Shown: positions 1 to 6,374 of the stretch, piece by piece | Layout: each line of letters opens with the position of its first letter | Position numbering within the stretch: position 1 is the first letter of the stretch | From: JAQUGA01 sp964521105 | GTDB lineage: Bacteria; Bacteroidota; Bacteroidia; Bacteroidales; WCHB1-69 | Direction of reading: 5' to 3' | Assembly (NCBI GenBank): GCA_964521105.1 | Contig: CAZFPO010000099.1 | Span: 1 to 11,255 of the forward strand | DNA length: 11,255 nucleotides | Made by a program: the position numbers and the translations under genes | The notes under the pieces: model-generated | Told to the model about the DNA's origin: nothing | The model's database searches: none | What the model saw: the letters and a program-made list of their open reading frames with translations, nothing else

Positions 1-180
1 AATATTAATCATTTTGTTTGATAAACTTATTAAATCATCGCCATACAATAGACACATTTGCAATGTATTGCGTCCTTTACCTTTTGGGGCAGTTTCGGCA
101 GCAAGCATCATTTTTAAGCCAATATTTTTTGCTAATTCTAATTTTTGTATGTTATCTAATAAAAATTTAGTCATTTTCAT
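1..180 (-). CDS. DUF2148-like ferredoxin-domain protein, N-terminal part (cut by window edge)
   Basis: Reading the minus strand from an ATG at 180 gives 60 uninterrupted codons to the left edge. The protein starts MKMTKFLLDNIQKLELAKN and continues with a helical segment containing GLKMMLAAETAPKGKG, then LLYGDDLISLSNKM. The arrangement 'LM-x-AA-x-TAPK-x-KG ... GEDL-x-x-L' is what I remember from the start of DUF2148 proteins, a poorly characterised family with a cysteine-rich ferredoxin-like domain; the cysteines would lie beyond the edge. The start at 180 overlaps the upstream helicase-like gene by 14 bases, and an alternative ATG at 174 overlaps it by 8 (ATGACTAA). The two genes are therefore probably translationally coupled. 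The family call rests on recalled motif shape only. The reading frame itself is well supported by the overlap and by its sensible composition. Confidence 0.5.
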   Translation of the reverse strand, partial: MKMTKFLLDNIQKLELAKNIGLKMMLAAETAPKGKGRNTLQMCLLYGDDLISLSNKMINI

Positions 181-1099
181 TATTCGTAAAACTGTCAGTT
201 TTTTCAATATACCTAATTCGGATACCCGATTTTTCGACAGGGTTAAAGTGTCGTACAATAAATACTTTAGCATGACCTTTCCATTCGGCACATTCGGGTT
301 TGTAATAATTGATAATATTTGGGCGATGAAGTATCAGAATTGTATCGCAAAACCCTGTAATATAATGAGGAATATTTTCTAAATTAGGTACTGAGTCGGG
401 CTCATTTAAAAATTTTGAATTTGAAATTTGTGAAAAGGCGATGATAGGAGTTGAAAATTTTTCAGCTAACTCTTTAAGTTTGCTCATTAATTTTTCATGT
501 TCTTCCATATTTTTTTCTAAATTGATAATGTGTTGAGCATACAATTCAACATTATCAATAAAAATCACTTTAACATTCAATTCATTAATCATGAATTGAA
601 TTTTTTCTTCCATTTCTTCAGGACTTAAAATACTAGAATCGTCAATAAAAAATGAAGAACTTTCCATGAGGGAAATAAATTTATTAGTTGCCTCTGAAGA
701 AGTATTTTCAGAATAATCTGATACGATCTTTGAAAAAGAAGATGCGGTTTCACTTTCAATGATTCGTTGTATTAATTTAGAGGAGGATCGCTCGGGCGAA
801 AAAATTCCAATTGGTATTTGCTGATTAATAGCAATATTTTTTGCTAAGGATAATAAAAAAGCAGTTTTACCTTTACCCGGTTTAACAGCTACGCAATATA
901 ATTTTCCCGATTGAATTGTTCCAATGTTTTGATCAATATCATCAAATAAAGTATATATATCTTTGCCTACATTCAATTCGTTATCAATCACTTCGTTATC
1001 TTTAATATTAAAGGTTTGATCAATAAATTGATGCAGGCTAATAATGCCCGAGGTTGCCATTTTTTCGTAATCTGAATCAGTAAGTAATCTTTTTCCCAT
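167..1099 (-). CDS. DnaB-like replicative-helicase C-terminal domain protein (stand-alone)
   Basis: The 310-residue product corresponds to the RecA-fold ATPase half of DnaB. A Walker A loop of the DnaB kind lies at about 70-79 (AVKPGKGKTA). It is followed by IGIFSPERSSSKLIQRIIESE (about 97-117), where E103 matches the catalytic glutamate of the DnaB 'FSLEMS' motif. Walker B is at about 176-184 (VKVIFIDNV). The motif H3-like segment PIIAFSQIS (about 218-226) keeps the sensor glutamine. The end, with VRHFNP at about 282-287, sits where DnaB has its arginine-finger 'KQRNG' segment, but that motif is degenerate. The N-terminal helical bundle that DnaB uses for primase binding is missing; only about 55 residues precede the ATPase core. 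It is therefore unlikely to be the housekeeping helicase. It could be an accessory or phage/ICE-type relative, or a KaiC/RadA-like ATPase. The start is ATG at 1099, and the 3' end overlaps the next gene, suggesting co-expression. No clear promoter was seen in the 66 bases upstream. Confidence 0.8.
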   Translation of the reverse strand: MGKRLLTDSDYEKMATSGIISLHQFIDQTFNIKDNEVIDNELNVGKDIYTLFDDIDQNIGTIQSGKLYCVAVKPGKGKTAFLLSLAKNIAINQQIPIGIFSPERSSSKLIQRIIESETASSFSKIVSDYSENTSSEATNKFISLMESSSFFIDDSSILSPEEMEEKIQFMINELNVKVIFIDNVELYAQHIINLEKNMEEHEKLMSKLKELAEKFSTPIIAFSQISNSKFLNEPDSVPNLENIPHYITGFCDTILILHRPNIINYYKPECAEWKGHAKVFIVRHFNPVEKSGIRIRYIEKTDSFTNNEND

Positions 1100-1154
1100 T
1101 ATTTTATTTTAAAAATTGTGCCTAATTTAAGCATGTTTTATCATATAAATTGTT

Positions 1155-1178
1155 AATTGTAATTGTTAAATTACAATT
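1155..1178. terminator. AT-only hairpin at the 3' end of the MORN lipoprotein gene, possible terminator
   Basis: AATTGTAATT (1155-1164) and AATTACAATT (1169-1178) are perfect 10-bp complementary arms separated by a 4-base loop. One arm lies inside the last codons of the MORN gene on the minus strand. The stem has only two G-C pairs, and no U-run follows in the minus direction. On the plus strand it is followed by CGTCC and six T's, a better terminator layout, but no plus-strand gene ends here. It may end or stabilise the lipoprotein transcript; this is weak evidence. Confidence 0.35.
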
Positions 1179-1804
1179 CGTCCTTTTTTATAGTTTAATT
1201 TGTTAATTATTTTTTCGTCATCGTTAAAAATACATTCTAAACCGTCTTTTTGATTCTCTTTATACTCTGTAGTTTTAATTAATTTACCAACCTTATTGTA
1301 TTCGCTTTGAATACCATTACCATTTTTGAATTCTCCAACTCCAATTTGTAATCCGTTTATGTCGTAATAAATCCATTTGCCATCGTAATTTCCATTTGTA
1401 TAATTACCTTCAATTTGAACCTCACCACTTGGATAGAAAAATTTATATTTACCATGTAATTCTCCGTTTTTTAATGTTGAAACTTCAATTAAATTGCCAT
1501 TATCGTCCCATTTCTTTTTTTCGCCATTTAATTTACCATTGCTATAATGTTCAATTATATTTATTCCACCATTAAAAAACCATCTTTTAAATTCCCCTTC
1601 AATATTGTCATTAACATATTGTGTTTCAATTTGTTTATTTCCATTTTCAAAATACCAAACAGCTTTACCATTCTTCACATCACCCTTGTATTCAATTTCT
1701 GATTTTATGTTCCCATTTTCAAAATACTCTTTTTTTACTTTTGAACACGAAATGAACAAAAGTAAAAAAAGAAATAAATAGGCTAATTGCTTAATTTTAG
1801 ACAC
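1166..1804 (-). CDS. MORN-repeat (YwqK-like) outer lipoprotein
   Basis: The start is a GTG at 1804, the only usable start: an in-frame TAA lies four codons upstream and no internal ATG precedes the signal peptide. Residues 1-20 form a lipoprotein signal (MSKIKQLAYLFLFLLLFISC) with the lipid-acceptor cysteine at position 20. The rest consists of about eight tandem repeats of 22-24 residues with the core 'YxNGxxxxExxYxNGxxxGxxxxW', the MORN_2 pattern found in proteins annotated as 'YwqK family antitoxin'. The last two repeats are degenerate. In Bacteroidota such proteins are numerous, usually exported, and of unknown role; the antitoxin label comes from Bacillus and should not be assumed here. 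No toxin partner is visible nearby. The gene has its own promoter-like site and stands 66 bases upstream of the helicase-like gene on the same strand. Expected location: membrane-anchored, periplasmic or surface. Confidence 0.85.
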   Translation of the reverse strand: MSKIKQLAYLFLFLLLFISCSKVKKEYFENGNIKSEIEYKGDVKNGKAVWYFENGNKQIETQYVNDNIEGEFKRWFFNGGINIIEHYSNGKLNGEKKKWDDNGNLIEVSTLKNGELHGKYKFFYPSGEVQIEGNYTNGNYDGKWIYYDINGLQIGVGEFKNGNGIQSEYNKVGKLIKTTEYKENQKDGLECIFNDDEKIINKLNYKKGRIVI

Positions 1805-1826
1805 CTTACTAATTTAAAATGGAGTG

Positions 1827-1855
1827 CAAACGTACGATTTTTTTTTCAATTCAAA
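1827..1855 (-). promoter_or_regulatory. Bacteroidota-type promoter for the MORN lipoprotein gene
   Basis: On the minus strand TTTG (1855-1852) is followed after 17 bases by TACGTTTG (1834-1827), an exact TAnnTTTG -7 element. Transcription would start near 1820, about 16 bases before the GTG start. The spacer contains a run of nine A's (plus-strand T's at 1838-1846), so its length could vary by slippage. Confidence 0.6.
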
Positions 1856-1894
1856 GTAAATAATAATTATTTTTGTATGTAGCGTTTACCCTAG

Positions 1895-2908
1895 TTATTT
1901 ACTTTTAGGTTCTTTGTTCTTATCGGGTTTATAAAACCCACGATTTTGTATATTTTTTTTATCTTTTGATTTCCGTTTTTGAGATTTAATATCCGGGTTA
2001 CGAGCATCAATATCGCTATAAAAATACCATTTGCCGCCATCGTTTACAAACGCATCTAATACAATAGTTTCGGGAACATAATATTGATAAACGCCAACCA
2101 TGTATTCGCTTAAAGGAATCAATCTATCAAATACAATCATTTCGGATTTCTTTTTTTTATAGATAGGTTTTTTGGTTTTTGGATTTTTTTTACTTGTTTT
2201 CACATCATACATTTGTTCGTCGAAACGCAACAACATAGTTGTTTTCGAACTATATTCAAAAATCAATCGGTTAATTTTTCCCTTTTCGTGTTTTTTAAAG
2301 ATAGTAGCCCCCCAAACTGGAGTTCCATTTGATTTAAATGATAAAACATCAATTACTTTTTTTTGAGTAAAAGGAGTGTTTCCATTCCAACCTAATAAAG
2401 TGTAATATTTCTTTTTGTTTATTTCCGATTCGATAATTTTATAATAAATTGCTCCAAACCACTGCTCACCCTCAAGTTTCACAAATTCGGCACCCGAAGT
2501 CATTGACGAAATGTCTTTAAGTTGTGTAATAAAATATCGTTTTTTTCGAGGATTATATGATTGTAACATTCCAAAGTTTTCATAATATCCATCTTCTTTT
2601 TTAATTGTCCAAGTAAAAATTCGAAAAGTTTTATCCGAAGCCGAAACACACGAAATATACTTTAAAGAGTCGAAAGGGTAGTCGATTGAACCTTTTTCAA
2701 TTAATGTTGAAAAAAGAGTTTCAATTACAAAATCATTGGTCGAATATTTTGCAATGTCGGTTTGATTGCTCGAAAAAACTTCAGTCATCGAATTTAAGGA
2801 ATCTTCAATTTCTTTAAAATTAATTGTTTTTTGAGCTTCTAATTTTAAATTTAATGTAGAAATTATTATTAAAACAAATAAAAAGTTCGTTTTTATTTTT
2901 GCAATCAT
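1895..2908 (-). CDS. Exported protein of unknown function, lysine-rich C-terminus
   Basis: The product has 337 residues. Residues 1-25 form a Sec signal peptide (MIAKIKTNFLFVLIIISTLN, then LKLEA before Q26). The mature part looks like a soluble beta-rich protein with aromatic motifs, for example LLGWNGNTPFTQKKVIDVL, PVWGATIF, and a closing WYFYSDIDARNPD. The last 25 or so residues are highly basic (KSQKRKSKDKKN and onward), and another Lys-rich loop lies near residue 240. I recognise the overall pattern ('LGW-x-GN ... K-VI-VL-F' followed by 'D-DARNP') from conserved uncharacterised proteins of Bacteroidota, but no function is known to me. The gap to the downstream MORN gene is 90 bases and contains that gene's own promoter, so the two are probably independent units. 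Its start faces the flippase gene across a 135-base divergent region. Confidence 0.75.
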   Translation of the reverse strand: MIAKIKTNFLFVLIIISTLNLKLEAQKTINFKEIEDSLNSMTEVFSSNQTDIAKYSTNDFVIETLFSTLIEKGSIDYPFDSLKYISCVSASDKTFRIFTWTIKKEDGYYENFGMLQSYNPRKKRYFITQLKDISSMTSGAEFVKLEGEQWFGAIYYKIIESEINKKKYYTLLGWNGNTPFTQKKVIDVLSFKSNGTPVWGATIFKKHEKGKINRLIFEYSSKTTMLLRFDEQMYDVKTSKKNPKTKKPIYKKKKSEMIVFDRLIPLSEYMVGVYQYYVPETIVLDAFVNDGGKWYFYSDIDARNPDIKSQKRKSKDKKNIQNRGFYKPDKNKEPKSK

Positions 2909-2928
2909 CTTCCATTTTTTGTGAAAAA

Positions 2929-2956
2929 CAAAAGTATAACGTTTTGTAATACAAAA
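2929..2956 (-). promoter_or_regulatory. Promoter-like elements plus 15-bp dyad upstream of the exported unknown gene
   Basis: On the minus strand TACTTTTG (2936-2929) matches TAnnTTTG, with TTTG at 2955-2952. The 15-base spacing is shorter than usual for the phylum. Positions 2942-2956 form a perfect dyad, TTTTGTA-A-TACAAAA, which covers the -33 element and part of the spacer and could be a repressor operator. The -7 element lies 20 bases from the ATG at 2908. Confidence 0.4.
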
Positions 2957-3018
2957 TAGGTATTTTAAAATGAAATTATCGTTTTTTTTAAATTCTATTA
3001 AAACTTAAAATTAAAACG

Positions 3019-3026
3019 TAAATTTG
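3019..3026 (+). promoter_or_regulatory. -7 promoter element for the flippase gene
   Basis: TAAATTTG at 3019-3026 is an exact TAnnTTTG match, 17 bases before the ATG at 3044. No TTTG -33 element is found at the expected distance, so the promoter is only half supported. Confidence 0.4.
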
Positions 3027-3043
3027 TCCATTAATAATTAACA

Positions 3044-4336
3044 ATGGTAATAAAGCGAGGAATTAGTATAATCCAAAAATCGGAGTTTTTACGAAATACC
3101 ATATTATTAATTGGTGGCACTACCATTGCTCAAATTTTACCTTTTGTGTTTTCGCCAGTTATTTCTCGATTATACACCGCCGAGGATTTTAGTGTGTATG
3201 GAGTTTTTATTAGCATTTATGCTATTATGGCGTCGGTTTTAAGTCTTCGTTACGATATGGCAATTATGTTACCCGACGAAAATAATAAAGCGAAACACAT
3301 TATTAATTTATGCTTGATAAATTCCCTTTTTTTTACCCTGCTTTTTAGTTTTGTTATTTTGTTTGCCGGCGATTTTATTGTAGATGTTTTAAATCTTCAA
3401 GCCATACGAATATGGCTTTTTCTTCTTCCGATTTCGGCTTTATTTTTATCGATAAATAATACCTTAATTAATTGGTACAATAGAAATAAGGAATACAAAA
3501 CTATATCGATTAACAGAATTTCGCGAAATAGCATTTTAACCGCTGCTAATATAGGGTTTGGTTATGCTAAAACGGGAAATTTTGGACTTATATTTAGTCA
3601 GTTTATTTCGGATGGTATAGCCGCAATCTATTATTTATGGATGTATTTTTATAAAGTTTTGAATAAAAAAATTAGCATAAATATTTTAGCCATAAAAGCA
3701 GTAGCCAAAGAATTTAAAGATTTTCCATTTTTTACTTTACCTACAACCTTTGTGGATACGGTTTCGCTACAAATTCCTGTATTATTAATTACTTCATTTT
3801 TTACTTCCAGCTTAAGTGGTAGTTATTTCTTTGCTTATCGAATTTTAGCCATTCCGATAGCGTTAGTAGGTTCGGCGTACGCTCAAACTTTTTTTCAACG
3901 TTTTGTATCATTCCTTCAAAGTAAAAATACACTTGGCGCTCGAAAGTTTTTGTATCAAAGTTGGCTCATATTATTGTCCTTAATTATAATACCAGCTATT
4001 GTTGTGATTTTGTTTGGGGAACCAATTTTCACTTTCATATTTGGTTCAGAGTGGCAGGAGAGTGGTAAAATAGCTTCAATTTTAATATTTTACATCATGT
4101 TTTCGTTTATAAGCTCGCCAACAAGTAGTACTTATATTGCTTTACGAATGCAAAAATATAGTTTAATTTTTGGAATTTGTGTACTATGTTATCGTTTTTC
4201 AGCCTATTATATTGGATATTTATTTGGTGATTTTTATTTGGCATTAACAATTTTAATAATTTGCGAAATAATTGAAATCATAATTTATAATACTATCGTA
4301 GTTTTTAAGTTAAAATCAATGGATTTAAAAAAATAA
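3044..4336 (+). CDS. Wzx-type oligosaccharide flippase (polysaccharide biosynthesis, MOP superfamily)
   Basis: This is a 430-residue integral membrane protein with about 12 predicted hydrophobic helices. Wzx flippases usually have 400-480 residues and 12-14 helices. The N-terminal region carries the family signature: 'GGTTIAQILPFVFSPVISRL' followed by YTAEDFSVYGVF and LSLRYDMAIMLPDE (about 24-80). This is typical of the lipopolysaccharide or O-antigen flippase branch, which moves undecaprenyl-linked glycans across the inner membrane. The ATG at 3044 is preceded by a -7 promoter element. The next gene begins 4 bases after the stop, and a glycosyltransferase follows, so the three form a polysaccharide module. 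Substrate specificity cannot be read from the sequence. No polymerase, ligase or sugar-nucleotide genes are visible, so the module is small or part of a dispersed pathway. Confidence 0.9.
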   Translation: MVIKRGISIIQKSEFLRNTILLIGGTTIAQILPFVFSPVISRLYTAEDFSVYGVFISIYAIMASVLSLRYDMAIMLPDENNKAKHIINLCLINSLFFTLLFSFVILFAGDFIVDVLNLQAIRIWLFLLPISALFLSINNTLINWYNRNKEYKTISINRISRNSILTAANIGFGYAKTGNFGLIFSQFISDGIAAIYYLWMYFYKVLNKKISINILAIKAVAKEFKDFPFFTLPTTFVDTVSLQIPVLLITSFFTSSLSGSYFFAYRILAIPIALVGSAYAQTFFQRFVSFLQSKNTLGARKFLYQSWLILLSLIIIPAIVVILFGEPIFTFIFGSEWQESGKIASILIFYIMFSFISSPTSSTYIALRMQKYSLIFGICVLCYRFSAYYIGYLFGDFYLALTILIICEIIEIIIYNTIVVFKLKSMDLKK

Positions 4337-4340
4337 AAAT

Positions 4341-5063
4341 ATGTCATCATTTATTAAATTTGGAAGTAAAAAACCTGGCTTTTACAAAGGCATTTTAATG
4401 AAAGCAGATCCTGAATTGCATCAACAAATTGACGCATTAGTAAAGAAAAATGCCAATAATAATGCCCTTATTTTAGATATGGGAGCGGGCGAAGGAGCAC
4501 TGTCGCAACGATTGTTTGATAGTGGTTTTAAAATAATTTCGGCAGACATTGATAGTGCTCAATTTAAAGCCGTTGGTCCTCAGTTTTTTCAAATTGATTT
4601 TAATGACGTGAAAAAGGTAAGTGAATTTGCCGAAAATCACACTGAATATTTTGACGTAGTCATGGGAATTGAAGTGATTGAGCATGTCGAAAATCCTTGG
4701 GAGTATGTTCGTTTATTAAAGAAAATGGTTAAAAAAGGAGGCAGAATTATCATTAGTACTCCAAATACTAGCTCGTGGTTGTCGAGATTTTACTTTTTGT
4801 TCACTGGAAAATTTTTATCCTTCAATAACCAAACTGCCGAAGAATACGGTCATGTTTCACCCATTTCGCCTTGGGAACTTGAACTTATTTTAAATAAAGA
4901 AGGATTTTCAAACGTTGAAATTAAAAGTGCTGGTTATCTTCCTTCCATATGGATTACTTCAAATTTTTTAATAACAGTTTCGGTAAAGTTATCGCTCTTT
5001 TTTCGCCCTTTTATGAAAGGAATATCGAAAGGGTGGTGCATAATTGCTACTGGACAAAAGTAA
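4341..5063 (+). CDS. Class I SAM-dependent methyltransferase (UbiG/Methyltransf_11/23 type)
   Basis: A 240-residue Rossmann-fold methyltransferase. Motif I is ILDMGAGEG (about 44-52), the S-adenosylmethionine-binding glycine-rich loop. The acidic post-I residue is D71 in SADID. The motif VIEHVENP (about 112-119) and GGRIIISTPN (about 133-142) complete the nucleotide-binding core, and GHVSPIS (about 169-175) is the usual signature after the core. A hydrophobic C-terminal stretch (about 203-225) may touch the membrane. It sits between a flippase and a glycosyltransferase, with 4- and 6-base gaps. It therefore probably methylates a surface glycan or its lipid-linked precursor rather than ubiquinone or menaquinone. 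The acceptor is not determinable. The start at ATG 4341 follows the flippase stop immediately. Confidence 0.88.
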   Translation: MSSFIKFGSKKPGFYKGILMKADPELHQQIDALVKKNANNNALILDMGAGEGALSQRLFDSGFKIISADIDSAQFKAVGPQFFQIDFNDVKKVSEFAENHTEYFDVVMGIEVIEHVENPWEYVRLLKKMVKKGGRIIISTPNTSSWLSRFYFLFTGKFLSFNNQTAEEYGHVSPISPWELELILNKEGFSNVEIKSAGYLPSIWITSNFLITVSVKLSLFFRPFMKGISKGWCIIATGQK

Positions 5064-5069
5064 GTTTTC

Positions 5070-6206
5070 ATGAAAGTTTTGTTCATATCACATTCACACA
5101 AAGATACTTATCTGCCTATATCGGGTGGTTTTATCTATGAACAAGCACTTGCGCTTAAAAAAAATGGAGTGGATGTTTCTATCGTAGCTGTAAATCTAAT
5201 TTCATTAAAATCGATAGTAAAGTTAAAAAAAATCGATTTTGGTTATCGGTGCATGAATGATAATCAAATGCTCCAAATGGTTTATCAGGTTCCTTCTGTA
5301 CCTTTTATGAAAGGATTTAATCGGTGGGTTAGAAACAAATTGCTGGAACGATTAATTAAAAAGAATATTTCGGAAAATGGAGTTCCACAAATCGCCCACG
5401 TTCACGTTTTTTACAGCGGAAAAGCGGCCATTTGGCTTAAACGAAAACTTAATATTCCGTATGTTATCACCGAGCATTTTTCGGTTTTTGCTCAAAAATT
5501 ATCCAATAAAAAGGAATTAAAATTTGCTCAAATGGTTTACTCTAATGCTTCGTCATGTATTGGAGTTAGTAATGTCTTCTGTTCGTTTTTATCCGAAAAA
5601 TTCAATATCCCTTTTATTTATATACCCAATACGGTGAATATTGATTTGTTCACCATTTCGGAAAATAAACCATCGGCTTCAGTTAAAAAAATCATTTCGG
5701 TAGGCTCATTAACTAAGAATAAAAATCACGAAATGCTTATTAAGGCAATATCTTCCATCTCGGATAATATTCATTTGACCATTGTTGGCGATGGTTTGTT
5801 GAAAAAACATCTTCAAAATATAGTTGTAGAGTTGGGCATGGTGGATAAAGTAACATTTTATGGCTTAGCATCACAACCAGAGCTGGTGAAATTACTACAG
5901 GAGGCCGACATTTTTGTTTTGCCAAGTTTATACGAAACATTTGCAGTTGTGTTAATTGAAGCAATGGCATGTGGCTTACCGGTAGTTGCAACCAAATGCG
6001 GGGGACCTCAATCGATTATTACAAGTGATTGTTTAGGTGAATTATGCGAAATTGATGAAAATGAATTACGTACAAAAATTACAAAAGTCATCAATACAGA
6101 ATATGATTCGGATATCATTCGAAATTATGTACTTCAAAATTATTCTTCGAAGGTTTTTGCAGAAAAAGTTATAGATGTTTATCATCCAGCAGTTTGTGAA
6201 AATTGA
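5070..6206 (+). CDS. GT4-family glycosyltransferase (GT-B fold)
   Basis: The 378-residue protein has the two-domain GT-B layout. The N-terminal acceptor domain has a Gly-rich entry segment (ISGGFIYEQALALKKNG, about 17-33) and the stretch HVHVFYSGKAAIWLKRKL, then PYVITEHF. The C-terminal donor domain begins near SVGSLTKNKNHEMLIKAI (G212, K216 and K218 in the phosphate-binding position). It ends with the EX7E motif: E289 and E297 in SLYETFAVVLIEAMACGLPV, typical of retaining GT4 enzymes that use nucleotide sugars. There is no transmembrane segment, so it acts at the cytoplasmic face of the inner membrane. It is the last gene of the flippase-methyltransferase-glycosyltransferase module. Sugar donor and acceptor are unknown. 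The 168 bases that follow hold only a weak 7-bp stem around 6235-6252 and no convincing terminator. Confidence 0.9.
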   Translation: MKVLFISHSHKDTYLPISGGFIYEQALALKKNGVDVSIVAVNLISLKSIVKLKKIDFGYRCMNDNQMLQMVYQVPSVPFMKGFNRWVRNKLLERLIKKNISENGVPQIAHVHVFYSGKAAIWLKRKLNIPYVITEHFSVFAQKLSNKKELKFAQMVYSNASSCIGVSNVFCSFLSEKFNIPFIYIPNTVNIDLFTISENKPSASVKKIISVGSLTKNKNHEMLIKAISSISDNIHLTIVGDGLLKKHLQNIVVELGMVDKVTFYGLASQPELVKLLQEADIFVLPSLYETFAVVLIEAMACGLPVVATKCGGPQSIITSDCLGELCEIDENELRTKITKVINTEYDSDIIRNYVLQNYSSKVFAEKVIDVYHPAVCEN

Positions 6207-6374
6207 GCCATAATTTTAATTAGTAAATTGTCGCTTTAAGAGGCTTTCTTGAATTCGTAATCATGTATTAAGTCCTTTCATTTTGTATGGTTCTTGATGA
6301 AAAAGTACACTCTTTTTTTAATTTATTAAACACCGTTTTATCAAAAAGTGTAATTTAGCAAAAAAAAAAAATCT

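Noticed and set aside
14..382. Plus-strand frame of 122 residues
   Set aside because: It lies antisense to the helicase-like gene and the edge gene, both of which have recognisable motifs or coupling; its own composition is not protein-like.
1166..1804. Toxin-antitoxin reading of the YwqK-like MORN protein
   Set aside because: It is a lipoprotein with no adjacent small toxin gene; the antitoxin label is an inherited name rather than evidence here.
2172..2366. Plus-strand frame of 64 residues
   Set aside because: Antisense to the exported unknown gene, whose signal peptide and motifs are coherent; no start context.
4949..5140. Plus-strand frame across the methyltransferase-glycosyltransferase junction
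   Set aside because: Overlaps two well-supported genes in another frame.
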